The notes under the pieces are model-generated. The model was not told the DNA's origin. It did no database searches and saw only the letters and a list, made by a program, of their open reading frames with translations. The position numbers and the translations under genes were made by a program. Below, one piece after another: positions 7,345-15,302 of a DNA stretch of 64,000 nt. The first letter of the stretch is position 1. Each line of letters opens with the position of its first letter. Source of the stretch: Clostridia bacterium (lineage in GTDB: Bacteria > Bacillota > Clostridia > UMGS1840). The DNA is taken from contig JAFUIN010000025.1 in assembly GCA_017468465.1 (NCBI GenBank), forward strand, positions 1 through 64,000. Reading direction: 5' to 3'.

Positions 7345-8136
7345 ATGAAAGCAAATGAAATTATCGAAAAACTTTTCACCCTGTCTATAGACCAGGAATT
7401 CAATCCGAACGGAGACTGCTGCAAAGCAGGTGACCCCGAAAAAGAAGTCAAAAAAGTGGCTGTTACCACCTTCCCCTCCACTGATACAATTAAACAGGCA
7501 GCAGAGTGGGGTGCAGATATGCTGTTGGTGCACGAGCCTCTTTACTATGACCATCTGGACAGAGTCAGCACCAAAAAGCTGCAAGCCGAAAAGAGAGAGC
7601 TGATTGAAAAAAGCGGTATGTGTATTTACCGGTTCCATGACCATGCTCATGCCTGCCACAAAGATCTGATTGCTGTGGGAATGGTCAAAAAAATGGCATT
7701 CGACGGCGATGTAACCTATGTTGATGCTGCCAACAAAACCCGCATCACCTTAAACCAGCCCATGACCGCTTTGGAAGTGGCAAAATATCTGGAAAAAACG
7801 TTAGGCATTCGCCACATTCGTATCTGTGGCGCAAGAGATATTCCTGCCACAGTCATTACCGGAATGTTCGGTGCTCCTGACGGTGTGCTGGAAATGCTGG
7901 AACAAGAGGACTCCCAAATTGTTCTCGTTGGCGAAACCTGTGAATGGATGATTGCAGAATACGCCAGAGATGCCGGCCTTATGGGGCACAACAAGTCCTT
8001 GCTGATTTTAGGCCATGCCGGCTCGGAAGAAGCAGGAATGGTATACATTTCGGAGCTGATGGCAGAAATGATGCCGGAGCTTCAGGTGAAATATATCCCT
8101 TGCGGCGAAGTATATTCCTACACTGACAGCGAATAA
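7345..8136 (+). CDS. Nif3-like dinuclear metal-centre protein (DUF34)
   Basis: The protein is 263 residues from the ATG at 7345. I prefer that start over the GTG at 7342 because it places AGGAG at a 7-base spacing. Family signatures are the metal-binding MLLVHEPLYY and the later FHDHAHACHKD histidine cluster, with a toroid hexamer fold typical of YqfO/NIF3. Biochemical function is not established for the family. GTP cyclohydrolase-like and metal-chaperone roles have been suggested. It lies 22 bp after the M20 gene and is probably co-transcribed with it. Confidence 0.85.
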   Translation: MKANEIIEKLFTLSIDQEFNPNGDCCKAGDPEKEVKKVAVTTFPSTDTIKQAAEWGADMLLVHEPLYYDHLDRVSTKKLQAEKRELIEKSGMCIYRFHDHAHACHKDLIAVGMVKKMAFDGDVTYVDAANKTRITLNQPMTALEVAKYLEKTLGIRHIRICGARDIPATVITGMFGAPDGVLEMLEQEDSQIVLVGETCEWMIAEYARDAGLMGHNKSLLILGHAGSEEAGMVYISELMAEMMPELQVKYIPCGEVYSYTDSE

Positions 8137-8175
8137 GAGAGGACATAATTTGTAGATTTTTTTCCTTTGTTTCCC

Positions 8176-8204
8176 TTGACGAACAAGGAAAATAGGTATA
8201 TAAT
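8176..8204 (+). promoter_or_regulatory. Promoter of the HpcH/HpaI aldolase gene
   Basis: TTGACG at 8176-8181, a 17-bp spacer and TATAAT at 8199-8204 lie before the gene whose ribosome binding site is AGGAGG at 8236-8241. Confidence 0.8.
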
Positions 8205-8251
8205 GTTAGGCAGAATATATGTTACTATTATACATAGGAGGTTTTTTTATT

Positions 8252-9034
8252 ATGGATATGAGAAAAAGCAGAGTCCTGGCGAAAATGAGAAAAGGCGAAA
8301 CCGCCATTTCCTGTAAACTGAATATTTCTGACCCCAGAGGTGCAGAAATTGCCGCAATGAGCGGTTTTGACTGTATCTGGATTGATATGGAACACGTTCC
8401 TGCAACTTATCTGGAAGTGGAAAACATCATCCGTGCAGCAAAAATTTATGATGTTGACGTATTGACCCGTGTAGCAAGAGGAAGCTACAACGATTTAATC
8501 CGTCCGCTGGAAGCAGATTCTTCCGGTATTATGGTTCCCCATCTGATGAGCCTGGAAGATGCAAAACAAATTGTATATTACACCAAATTCCATCCCATTG
8601 GCCGTCGTCCCTTAGACGGTGGTAATGCAGACGGTAAATGGTGTCTGGTAGACGGCAAAGACTATATGAAACAGGCCAATGAAGAACGCTTTGTTGTGGT
8701 TCAGATTGAAGACCCCGAACCGCTGGAAGATTTGGAAGAAATTTGCGCACTGCCCGGCATTGATATGATTTTCTTTGGCCCGGCAGACTTTACCCAGGGT
8801 TTAGGCGTTCCCCTTGATTTTGCAAATCCCAAGGTGGCAGAAACCAGAGAGCTGATTGCAAAAACCGCAAAAAAATACGGCAAATTTGCAGGCACCACCG
8901 GAAGCCCCGAAACCATTGCTGATTTGGCAAAAATGGGCTACGACTTTGTGAATGTTTGTGCCGATGTTGTCTTTTTAGGCCAAGGCTACAAAGAAGCTTT
9001 TGAAAAAGCATCTGCAGCATTGAAAAATAAATAA
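8252..9034 (+). CDS. HpcH/HpaI family aldolase
   Basis: This is a 260-residue class II pyruvate-type aldolase. I start it at the ATG at 8252, 10 bases after AGGAGG. Longer in-frame starts upstream have no ribosome binding site. Motifs include CIWIDMEHVP (metal and substrate loop), SSGIMVPHL, VVQIEDPEPLEDLEEI and IDMIFFGPADFTQGLG, which carry the Glu and Asp metal ligands of 2-keto-3-deoxy acid and 4-hydroxy-2-oxo acid aldolases. It probably cleaves a 2-oxo acid to pyruvate plus an aldehyde, but the substrate is not evident. It is monocistronic, with its own promoter and a terminator at 9041. Confidence 0.88.
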   Translation: MDMRKSRVLAKMRKGETAISCKLNISDPRGAEIAAMSGFDCIWIDMEHVPATYLEVENIIRAAKIYDVDVLTRVARGSYNDLIRPLEADSSGIMVPHLMSLEDAKQIVYYTKFHPIGRRPLDGGNADGKWCLVDGKDYMKQANEERFVVVQIEDPEPLEDLEEICALPGIDMIFFGPADFTQGLGVPLDFANPKVAETRELIAKTAKKYGKFAGTTGSPETIADLAKMGYDFVNVCADVVFLGQGYKEAFEKASAALKNK

Positions 9035-9040
9035 TAGAAA

Positions 9041-9071
9041 AGAGAATCCGAATGCGGATTCTCTTTTTTTA
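9041..9071 (+). terminator. Terminator after the HpcH/HpaI aldolase
   Basis: AGAGAATCCG and CGGATTCTCT form a perfect 10-bp stem (9041-9050/9055-9064) with a 4-base loop, followed by a T run. Confidence 0.9.
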
Positions 9072-9097
9072 TGCAGGCTGGAATGTTTCTATTTTTA

Positions 9098-9168
9098 TTG
9101 ACAAAATTCAACAAATTTGATATAATCATGATAAGAAAAAATATATTATTAAGCTGAGCTGTCAGCTT
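9098..9168 (+). promoter_or_regulatory. Promoter and short leader of uraA-upp
   Basis: A consensus TTGACA (9098-9103) and TATAAT (9121-9126) are spaced by 17 bp. The leader contains a small hairpin, AAGCTGA/TCAGCTT at 9151-9168, just before the GGAGGAG ribosome binding site. I see no PyrR-binding consensus and no attenuator T run, so regulation by uracil cannot be claimed. Confidence 0.75.
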
Positions 9169-9188
9169 ACGAAACGGAGGAGTCCCCC

Positions 9189-10520
9189 ATGAATTTAATC
9201 TATGGCGTAAAAGACAAACCTACATTCGGCAAACTTTTAGTATTTGCATTCCAGCAGCTTCTGGCAATTCTGGCTGCAACCATTGCCGTTCCGTCCATTG
9301 TCGGCAACGGAATGTCTCACTCTGCTGCACTGTTCGGTGCAGGTGTTGGTACTTTAGTATACCTTTTGTTCACCAAATTTAAGAGCCCGGTGTTCTTAGG
9401 TTCTTCCTTTGCATTTATCGGCTCCATGTTTGCGGCATTTGCCGGCGGTGTATCCGTTGCAGGCGGCTATGCCGGTTTAATTATCGGTGCTATCTTTGCC
9501 GGTTTGGTATATGTTGTTTTGGCAATCATCATAAAAATTGCCGGCGTAAAATGGATCAACAAGCTGATGCCTCCTGTTGTTATCGGCCCCACTGTTGCGT
9601 TAATCGGTCTTTCCTTGGCAGGTGCGGCAATTAACGACCTGCAGGTTGGTAAAGTAATGGTTGACGGTGCATCTTGCGCTTCTGTTTATCTTTGTGTGCT
9701 TTGCGGATTGGTAACCTTAGTAACCGTTATTCTCTGCTCTGTGTACGGCAAAAAGATGACCAAGCTGATTCCTTTTATTTTGGGAATTGTTGCAGGTTAC
9801 GCTTTGGCTGCTATTTTCACCGTAATCGGTAACGTAACCGGAAATCCCGCATTTATGATTATTGACTTCTCTACCTTTTCCAATATGAAATGGATTCCCG
9901 AATTCACCTTCATCAAAGCGTTTGAAGGCTTCAAAGAAATTGATGCAGGCTATCTGGCAACTGTAGCAGTAGCATATGTTCCTGTTGCATTTGTTGTGTT
10001 TGCAGAACACATTGCTGACCATAAAAACCTGTCTACCATTATCGGAGCAGAACTGTTGGAAGAACCCGGCTTACACAGAACCTTATTGGGTGACGGTATC
10101 GGTTCTATTGCCGGTGCATTCTTTGGCGGATGCCCCAACACTACCTACGGCGAATCTGTTGGCTGTGTGGCAATTACCGGTAACGCTTCTGTAATCACAA
10201 TTTTAGTCACTGCAATTCTCGCAATCGTTGCATCCTTTATCGCACCGTTTGTAACCTTCCTGGCAACCATCCCCAACTGCGTAATGGGTGGCGTTTGTAT
10301 TGCATTATACGGCTTTATCGCAGTTTCCGGCTTAAAAATGATTCAAAAGGTAGACTTAAACGAAAACAAAAACCTGTTTGTGGTTGCTGCAATCTTAATC
10401 CCCGGTATCGGCGGATTCACCTTAACCTTTGGCAAAATCACTTTAACTGCCATTGCATGTGCATTGATTCTGGGCATTCTGGTTAACTTAATGGTATCCG
10501 GTGCAAAAGAATCCAAATAA
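9189..10520 (+). CDS. uraA: Uracil permease, NCS2 family
   Basis: This 443-residue integral membrane protein has the 12-14 hydrophobic segments of nucleobase:cation symporter-2 carriers. Characteristic stretches are [20 protein letters not shown] near the N-terminus, [18 protein letters not shown], the proton/substrate site region [15 protein letters not shown] (the family Glu-His pair), and [13 protein letters not shown]. It takes up uracil at the cytoplasmic membrane. Downstream and likely co-transcribed is uracil phosphoribosyltransferase, 13 bp away, which traps the imported base as UMP. This pairing supports uracil rather than xanthine as substrate. Confidence 0.93.
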   Translation: MNLIYGVKDKPTFGKLLVFAFQQLLAILAATIAVPSIVGNGMSHSAALFGAGVGTLVYLLFTKFKSPVFLGSSFAFIGSMFAAFAGGVSVAGGYAGLIIGAIFAGLVYVVLAIIIKIAGVKWINKLMPPVVIGPTVALIGLSLAGAAINDLQVGKVMVDGASCASVYLCVLCGLVTLVTVILCSVYGKKMTKLIPFILGIVAGYALAAIFTVIGNVTGNPAFMIIDFSTFSNMKWIPEFTFIKAFEGFKEIDAGYLATVAVAYVPVAFVVFAEHIADHKNLSTIIGAELLEEPGLHRTLLGDGIGSIAGAFFGGCPNTTYGESVGCVAITGNASVITILVTAILAIVASFIAPFVTFLATIPNCVMGGVCIALYGFIAVSGLKMIQKVDLNENKNLFVVAAILIPGIGGFTLTFGKITLTAIACALILGILVNLMVSGAKESK

Positions 10521-10533
10521 GGAGCAGATTTCC

Positions 10534-11163
10534 ATGAATAAAGTAACAATTTTTGATCACCCCTTAATTCAGCATAAAACCACCATTCTCCGTGATGTAA
10601 ACACCACCAACAAGGAGTTTCGGGAGCTGGTGGAAGAAATCACAATGCTGATGTGCTATGAGGCACTCCGCGACCTTCCTTTGGAAGAAGTGGAAATTGA
10701 AACCCCCTTAACCAAAACCAAGCAAAAGCTTATTAAGGGTAAAAAATTAGCTGTTGTGCCGATTCTTCGAGCAGGCCTTGGCATGGTAAACGGACTTTTG
10801 AATCTGATTCCCTCTGCAAAGGTTGGCCACATTGGTATGTACCGTGACGAAGAAACCATGGAGCCTCATGAATATTACTGCAAGCTTCCCAAGGATATTG
10901 AGGATCGCTTGATTGTGGTGGTAGACCCCATGCTGGCAACCGGCGGAAGTGCCATTGATGCCATTGGTCAAATTAAGTCCTACGGCGGAAAAAGCATCAA
11001 ATTCCTTTGTTTGATTGCAGCTCCCGAAGGCATTGAAGCATTAACCAAAGCCCATCCTGATGTGGAAGTGTACTGCGCAAATGTAGACGAATGCCTGAAT
11101 GAACGCTGTTACATTGTACCCGGCTTGGGTGATGCAGGCGACAGAATCTTTGGCACAAAATAA
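10534..11163 (+). CDS. upp: Uracil phosphoribosyltransferase
   Basis: The protein is 209 residues, the usual length for UPRT, when started at the ATG at 10534 behind AAGGAG. An in-frame extension into uraA is spurious. Motifs are the N-terminal [18 protein letters not shown], the PRPP-binding loop [12 protein letters not shown] and the C-terminal [13 protein letters not shown] uracil-binding segment. It converts uracil and PRPP to UMP for pyrimidine salvage and works directly with the upstream permease. Confidence 0.96.
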   Translation: MNKVTIFDHPLIQHKTTILRDVNTTNKEFRELVEEITMLMCYEALRDLPLEEVEIETPLTKTKQKLIKGKKLAVVPILRAGLGMVNGLLNLIPSAKVGHIGMYRDEETMEPHEYYCKLPKDIEDRLIVVVDPMLATGGSAIDAIGQIKSYGGKSIKFLCLIAAPEGIEALTKAHPDVEVYCANVDECLNERCYIVPGLGDAGDRIFGTK

Positions 11164-11180
11164 TATCATTACAGAAAAAA

Positions 11181-11211
11181 ACGCTTAAAAGCAATGCTTT
11201 TAAGCGTTTTT
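11181..11211. terminator. Bidirectional terminator between upp and the deformylase gene
   Basis: ACGCTTAAAAGC and GCTTTTAAGCGT form a 12-bp stem with a 3-base loop. A run of T follows and a run of A precedes it, so it can end upp transcription on the plus strand and deformylase transcription on the minus strand. Confidence 0.88.
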
Positions 11212-11625
11212 TTAGATTAAAATGCCGTTACAATGGTCAATTTCGTGTTGAATAATCTGTGCCGTCCAACCCTCAAATGTTTGAATCCTTGTTTTTAGTT
11301 CTTTGGTCTGAAACTGTACTTTGATTTTCCGATATCGCTTGGTTTTGCGAGGACCACCAAGCAGAGAAAGACACCCTTCCTCTGTTTCATAGGGGCCTTC
11401 TTGTTTGATGATTTCGGGGTTTAACATGGTCATATACCCTTTGCCCCCTAAAAAGCAAATAATCCGTTTGGATTCTCCAATCATATTTGCAGCCATCCCA
11501 ACACATTCCTCCGAATGTGCAGAGAGGGTATCTTCCAAATCTTTGGCGATCGATACATCTCCGGCGGTTGCCTGCTCCGACGGTTTTGCCAGAAATAAAG
11601 GGTCGTGCATCAGATCTTTTATCAT
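11212..11625 (-). CDS. def: Peptide deformylase
   Basis: The protein is 137 residues from the ATG at 11625, which has GAGGAG eight bases upstream. The longer alternative start is not supported. The three deformylase motifs are present: CVGMAANMIG (motif 1, with Asn where many have Gln following), EGCLSL (motif 2, metal Cys) and QHEIDHCNG (motif 3, HExxH-type). It removes the formyl group from nascent polypeptides. Motif 1 and the short length suggest a second, divergent Def-type paralog rather than the main genomic copy. It closes a five-gene minus-strand cluster, 4 bp after the TIGR04076 gene. Confidence 0.9.
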   Translation of the reverse strand: MIKDLMHDPLFLAKPSEQATAGDVSIAKDLEDTLSAHSEECVGMAANMIGESKRIICFLGGKGYMTMLNPEIIKQEGPYETEEGCLSLLGGPRKTKRYRKIKVQFQTKELKTRIQTFEGWTAQIIQHEIDHCNGILI

Positions 11626-11629
11626 TTTG

Positions 11630-11932
11630 TTACTCCTCAATTACTTCAATATAAAAACTGACAGGCCGGAAACCGTCATTACAGGAAATCATGGCAGAGG
11701 CAGGATTTTTCATCCATCCATCATAAAAATTGCCACCGCCCTTTGCCAGCTCCCGCACAAAGTATTCCATGCTCTCCCATGCACTTTCGCAAAGCTCCTC
11801 CGGCTTTTGCCCATCAATGCTGATAAATTCTTGCCCCACTGTGACATCACAAGTGTGGTTAATAGGGTTTTCATACTGCTTCATCAAATCGGGATATTCA
11901 CTTTTTCGCATCGCTGTGATTCTTATTTTCAT
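11630..11932 (-). CDS. TIGR04076 family protein
   Basis: This 100-residue protein of unknown function starts at 11932, where its ATG overlaps the stop of the upstream metallopeptidase gene (ATGA). The family pattern is clear: KIRITAMRKSEYPDL at the N-terminus, CDVTVGQEFIS, a WESMEYFVRELAKGG helix, GWMKNP, and MISCNDGFRPVSFYIE at the end. Two cysteines are conserved (CDV and SCNDGFRPV). No biochemical role is established. Tight coupling with metallopeptidase and deformylase genes is the only functional hint. Confidence 0.88.
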   Translation of the reverse strand: MKIRITAMRKSEYPDLMKQYENPINHTCDVTVGQEFISIDGQKPEELCESAWESMEYFVRELAKGGGNFYDGWMKNPASAMISCNDGFRPVSFYIEVIEE

Positions 11933-12480
11933 AAGATTTTCACTTCCTTCAACTCTTTTCTTCTCTCTTTCCATTGGGGACAAATTTTTGAGAGTTCCCG
12001 ATAGAACTCTTCGGAATGGTTGGGCACCAAAAAATGAGTCCATTCGTGGCACACCACATACCGCACACAGTCCTCGGGCACATAGCAAAGCTTGCGATTA
12101 AAAGTAAGAATGCCTTGCTTTGGTCTGCAATTTCCCCATTGAGAAGTCATTTTACGAAACTTGATTTTTGGAAATTGAATTCCTTTTTCTCGGTAGTAAG
12201 GGGAAAGCTCCATGCAGAAATGATGAATTTTTTCCACCAATTCCTCTTGAGAAAAATAGCACAACTGCGGTTTCGCATTCTGAATCCTGTCCAAATGTTT
12301 TTTTATCCAATCCACTTTGGAAATCACGAATTTTTCAATTTCCCCTTCGGAATGTTTTTTTCCGGCAGAAATCCAGACCCTACCGGAGTTTTCAATATGC
12401 AAATTGAGATTTTTCACATTTTTTCTCACAATCTCATAGGAAAATGAGGTCCCATCGGGGAGGGATAACATTTTGATCAT
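11929..12480 (-). CDS. YgjP/SprT-like zinc metallopeptidase (DUF45)
   Basis: The protein has 183 residues. The C-terminal half holds the DUF45 core: KMTSQWGNCRPKQGILTFNRKL, given here as residues about 109-130, then VVCHEWTHFLVPNHSEEFY with the HExxH zinc site (HEWTH) and a downstream His ligand in PNHS. The N-terminal part is the usual beta-rich lead-in of YgjP-like proteins. It is predicted cytoplasmic; the substrate is unknown. The start at 12480 lies 6 bp after the SdpI-like gene, so it is probably part of the sdpR transcript. Confidence 0.87.
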   Translation of the reverse strand: MIKMLSLPDGTSFSYEIVRKNVKNLNLHIENSGRVWISAGKKHSEGEIEKFVISKVDWIKKHLDRIQNAKPQLCYFSQEELVEKIHHFCMELSPYYREKGIQFPKIKFRKMTSQWGNCRPKQGILTFNRKLCYVPEDCVRYVVCHEWTHFLVPNHSEEFYRELSKICPQWKERRKELKEVKIL

Positions 12481-12486
12481 GATTTG

Positions 12487-13107
12487 TCAGTCCTTTTTAG
12501 ATTTTCCTGTAACAACGCCATAAATAACACCGATGACAATGCAGGGAATCAAAAGGAAAACGCAAACCACGGTTGCGACAGGCGGCAAAAAAATGCTTAA
12601 GAGAAACAAAATGCCCAGAATCACAGTTTCAAAGCCGACAAAACGGTTGATTTTTCGGGCTTTATCAGTGTCTAAATGATAATTTTTAACATAGTTTAAC
12701 TTCGGGAGATAATTGCCGGTAACCAAAAGCATGCCGCCCACCAAAACTGCCGCTATCATTCGGATATCAAGCTTCCAGCCCATGCCGTATCCCAATGTTG
12801 CAATGTATAACACCACCGTAACAACAGGGATAATCCACTTGCTTACCAATTCAATTTTTTTCTGTTCGCCTCTTATTTTGGAATTAAAATCAACTGCCAG
12901 GCAAGAAACGATCTGAAAAAACACCATCAGGCAAGGCAAGGCAAATACCACAAAGCCTTTAGAGGCAAAATTGTCGGGTTCGTTATGAATGTTAAAGTGA
13001 ATTGCCATGGTTTCGGGAAGCTGCTGCCACAAGGCTATCCCCAAGAGAATGGGCAACAGACAAACAACAGATGTCAGAATCAGAATTCGCCATTTGATTG
13101 TTTTCAT
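12487..13107 (-). CDS. sdpI: SdpI family membrane protein
   Basis: The 206-residue membrane protein is started at 13107, behind GGGAGGG. Its N-terminus has the DUF1648 pattern, a membrane segment followed by LPETMAIHFNIHNEPDNFASK. About six hydrophobic segments follow, with the C-terminal SdpI-type four-helix region. In Bacillus subtilis SdpI gives immunity to the SdpC killing peptide and sequesters the repressor SdpR at the membrane. Here its ATG overlaps the stop of an SdpR-like repressor gene (ATGA), the same pairing. No SdpC-like toxin is visible nearby. It may serve envelope-stress sensing instead. Confidence 0.85.
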   Translation of the reverse strand: MKTIKWRILILTSVVCLLPILLGIALWQQLPETMAIHFNIHNEPDNFASKGFVVFALPCLMVFFQIVSCLAVDFNSKIRGEQKKIELVSKWIIPVVTVVLYIATLGYGMGWKLDIRMIAAVLVGGMLLVTGNYLPKLNYVKNYHLDTDKARKINRFVGFETVILGILFLLSIFLPPVATVVCVFLLIPCIVIGVIYGVVTGKSKKD

Positions 13108-13373
13108 TCTTTTTTCCCTCCCAATGTGTAAATCCATTTCAGCACTTCTTCAAACACAGAAGTATTCAGCTGATAATAAATGAAATTTTTGTACCGTTCT
13201 TCTGCTATCAAATCTGCCTCTTTCAGCTTGGACAAATGATAAGACACCGTTGCACCGGTAAGCTGAAACTGTTCCCCGATTTCACCGGCAGATTTTTTCC
13301 CGTTTTTTAAGAGATTTAAGATGTCTCTTCTGACCGGATCGGAAATGGCTTTCAGAGTTTCATTCATTCCCAT
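13104..13373 (-). CDS. sdpR: ArsR/SdpR family winged-helix repressor
   Basis: This 89-residue winged-helix DNA-binding protein has the ArsR-type layout: ISDPVRRDILNLLKNG (10-25), a recognition helix in AGEIGEQFQLTGATVSYHLSKL (given as residues about 29-50), and a wing KNFIYYQL. There are no metal-binding cysteines, as in SdpR. It is predicted to repress its own operon with sdpI. A 9-bp inverted operator overlaps its promoter (13414-13472). The ATG at 13373 is used, but 13367 is possible; neither has a strong ribosome binding site. Confidence 0.88.
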   Translation of the reverse strand: MGMNETLKAISDPVRRDILNLLKNGKKSAGEIGEQFQLTGATVSYHLSKLKEADLIAEERYKNFIYYQLNTSVFEEVLKWIYTLGGKKE

Positions 13374-13413
13374 CGGAATACCCCCCCAACTGTTTAGACG
13401 TTTTTCTAAATAG

Positions 13414-13472
13414 ATAGTAACACAGATTATTTATTTTGTCAATATCTATTTTGATTTTTTTCTAAATAGATA
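13414..13472 (-). promoter_or_regulatory. sdpRI promoter with inverted operator sites
   Basis: On the minus strand TTGACA (13442-13437) and TACTAT (13419-13414) are 17 bp apart. The sequence AAATAGATA occurs three times: on the plus strand at 13408-13416 and 13464-13472, and inverted at 13443-13451. The sites abut the -35 box and overlap the -10 box, as expected for an autorepressor operator. Confidence 0.75.
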
Positions 13473-13480
13473 TATTCCCC

Positions 13481-13525
13481 AAAAAAAGAAAACCTTTCAA
13501 GCGGGAGTGGCTCCCGAATGAAAGG
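13481..13525 (-). terminator. Terminator after the NifX-like gene
   Basis: CCTTTCA..CGGGAG and CTCCCG..TGAAAGG pair around a 3-base loop with a 2-bp internal mismatch. On the minus strand the stem is followed by a T-rich run. Confidence 0.8.
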
Positions 13526-13535
13526 CTTTTTTTCA

Positions 13536-13931
13536 TTAGTGACAGCTATGACTGCCGCAACCGTGGTCACCGCAGGTGTGGCCACCTTCGTGATGAGAGT
13601 GATGATTACATTTTACATCAGGATTATAGCAGAGCTTACCGTCAAGATACGCCTGCACTGCTTCATCGGCATCTCCCTTAACACCGCCAAAAAGCTGGAT
13701 GCCGGCTTCTTTCAATGCCATTTGTGCACCGCCGCCGATGCCACCGCAAATCAAAACAGAAATGCCCGCCTCCGAGAGCAATCGGGAAAGTGCTCCGTGA
13801 CCGCTTCCATTGGTGGAAACCACCTGAGAAGAAACCACCTTGTTTGCTTCCACTTCATAAACCTTAAAAAAGGCTGTATGGCCGAAATGCTGAAAAACAG
13901 CACCGTTTTCGTATGTTACTGCAATTTTCAT
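13536..13931 (-). CDS. NifX/NifB-type (dinitrogenase iron-molybdenum cofactor) domain protein
   Basis: The 131-residue protein starts at 13931 with MKIAVTYENGAVFQHFGH, the typical opening of the family. The core ends near residue 105 (LICGGIGGGAQMALKEAGI within it). The last ~25 residues form a metal-binding-like tail with many His and Cys (CNHHSHHEGGHTCGDHGCG). No nitrogenase genes are present in the window, and in anaerobic Firmicutes such proteins occur widely without nitrogen fixation. A role in iron-sulfur or other metal handling is inferred. It has its own promoter and terminator. Confidence 0.88.
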   Translation of the reverse strand: MKIAVTYENGAVFQHFGHTAFFKVYEVEANKVVSSQVVSTNGSGHGALSRLLSEAGISVLICGGIGGGAQMALKEAGIQLFGGVKGDADEAVQAYLDGKLCYNPDVKCNHHSHHEGGHTCGDHGCGSHSCH

Positions 13932-13971
13932 AATACAAAACTTCCTTTTTTGATAGATTTTACTTATTGTT

Positions 13972-14000
13972 AGTATATCACAATTTTGATGAAATGTAAA
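13972..14000 (-). promoter_or_regulatory. Promoter of the NifX-like gene
   Basis: On the minus strand TTTACA (14000-13995), a 17-bp spacer and TATACT (13977-13972) lie 40 bp before the start codon. Confidence 0.7.
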
Positions 14001-14038
14001 GGGATTTTCTTGCAATTCTTCTGAAACTGTGTTACAAT

Positions 14039-14217
14039 GAGTTTAATCGTGAAACGATTAAACTCAGCGATATAAATTACCGACGTAATTTGCGATATAC
14101 CTATCGGTGCGATATATTACTGTGTAATGCGATATACCCCTTCGGGACAAGATAAGGAATTTATATCATATCGCAATCAAATGAAATGAGGTTATATCGC
14201 ACGAGCGAAAGCGAGGA
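14039..14217. repeat. Structured dispersed repeat element, copy 2
   Basis: A perfect palindrome GAGTTTAATCGT/ACGATTAAACTC at 14039-14065 opens the element. Spaced GCGATAT units follow, each with a small hairpin (ATTACTGTGTAAT, CCCCTTCGGG), then GGAATTTATATCATATCGC and the closing ATATCGCACGAGCGAAAGCGAG. Order and sequence match the element at 4930-5109, with many compensatory changes in the hairpins. It directly precedes a four-helix-bundle gene remnant. Confidence 0.75.
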
Positions 14218-14227
14218 AGAATAAATT

Positions 14228-14395
14228 GTGAATGATAAAACAAGAAAGGAATTAGCAGTAGAACTCACTGGTGAGATAACTACAATATGTGATAATATAA
14301 AGGGCAGGGCTGTATTTGTTAATCAGCTATTGCGGTCATGTTCTTCAATAGGTGCAAATTCACACGAGGCAAAATATGCACTGATTCTACAATGA
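14228..14395 (+). pseudogene. Truncated four-helix-bundle protein (23S rRNA intervening-sequence protein family)
   Basis: A GTG-started frame of 55 codons reads as the N-terminal half of a four-helix-bundle protein. The family signature FVNQLLRSCSSIGANSHEAK at residues 35-54 region is followed by YALILQ and then a stop. Full members are about 115-125 residues, so roughly half is missing. Such genes are known inside intervening sequences of 23S rRNA genes and as free-standing genes in gut Firmicutes. It is too short for most gene callers and immediately follows repeat copy 2, which suggests the two travel together. Confidence 0.7.
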
Positions 14396-14415
14396 TGAAA
14401 AGGAGGCATGCCAAA

Positions 14416-15288
14416 ATGTTTGGAGGAGAGATTACAATTTTACAATGGCTGGAGCAATTCCGTTCTCCTTTTTGGAATGGCTTCTGGGAAACGGTGACCC
14501 TCTTTGGAGAAGATATCCTCTTCATTTTTCTGATTGCTGCTCTTTATTTTTTATATCATAAAAAAACTGCATACCGCATTTGTTTTTTGATGGCAACCTC
14601 GCTTTTAACCAACGGCATTCTGAAAAACATCATAAAGCTTCCCCGCCCCTTTGCCGATGGAAAAGTAAGCTGTGTCCGTCCGGAAACTGCAACGGGCTAT
14701 TCCTTCCCCAGCGGACATACACAAACCGTTACCACCTGGAGCGTTTTATTGGCAGATTATTTTGGCAAAAAAGTTTACTTGATTCTCGCTGCAGCTGTCT
14801 CGGTGCTGGTTGGTTTTTCCCGTATGTTTTTGGGGGCACACTACTTAAGTGATGTTGTTTTTTCACTCTTTTTGGGGAGCTTGATTGCGATTTTGGGCAA
14901 CCGTATTTACGATAAAGCATCCAATCATCATACACTTTATTTGGGAGCCCTGGTTCTGTTTACTCCGTTTTTTGTGTGGTTTCTCATTGCTCCTGACCCT
15001 CATTTTGAAGACTTTTTCAAATGCTTTGGCTTACTGGGCGGTTTTCTTGTTTCTGTCAAGCTGGAAGAAACCTATGTAAACTTAAACGAAAGCGTTTCTT
15101 TCCTAAAAAAAGTCCTCCGCATGCTGTTGGGCGTTTTTCTTGCCCTGATGCTAAAAGGTGCACTTTCCCTCATCGCTGTGCCGCAAGCACTGCGAATGAG
15201 TCTTTTGTGGGACTCGCTATGTTATTTCGTTCTGGTGTTTTTAATTTTTGGGATTTATCCCCTTTTGCTTAAAAAACTGAATTGGTAA
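14416..15288 (+). CDS. PAP2 superfamily phosphatase
   Basis: The 290-residue membrane enzyme is started at 14416, nine bases after AGGAGG. In-frame upstream codons overlap the four-helix remnant and lack a site. The three PAP2 motifs are clear: KLPRPF, YSFPSGHTQ and SRMFLGAHYLSDVV, with hydrophobic helices between and a further membrane C-terminal domain of about 110 residues. It dephosphorylates a lipid phosphate such as undecaprenyl pyrophosphate or phosphatidic acid at the outer face of the membrane. It is followed 14 bp later by a nitroreductase gene. Confidence 0.9.
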   Translation: MFGGEITILQWLEQFRSPFWNGFWETVTLFGEDILFIFLIAALYFLYHKKTAYRICFLMATSLLTNGILKNIIKLPRPFADGKVSCVRPETATGYSFPSGHTQTVTTWSVLLADYFGKKVYLILAAAVSVLVGFSRMFLGAHYLSDVVFSLFLGSLIAILGNRIYDKASNHHTLYLGALVLFTPFFVWFLIAPDPHFEDFFKCFGLLGGFLVSVKLEETYVNLNESVSFLKKVLRMLLGVFLALMLKGALSLIAVPQALRMSLLWDSLCYFVLVFLIFGIYPLLLKKLNW

Positions 15289-15302
15289 AGGAGAATTTTT
15301 GT

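Noticed and set aside
9151-9168. PyrR attenuator before uraA
   Set aside because: Only a 7-bp hairpin is present, with no PyrR-loop consensus, terminator or antiterminator.
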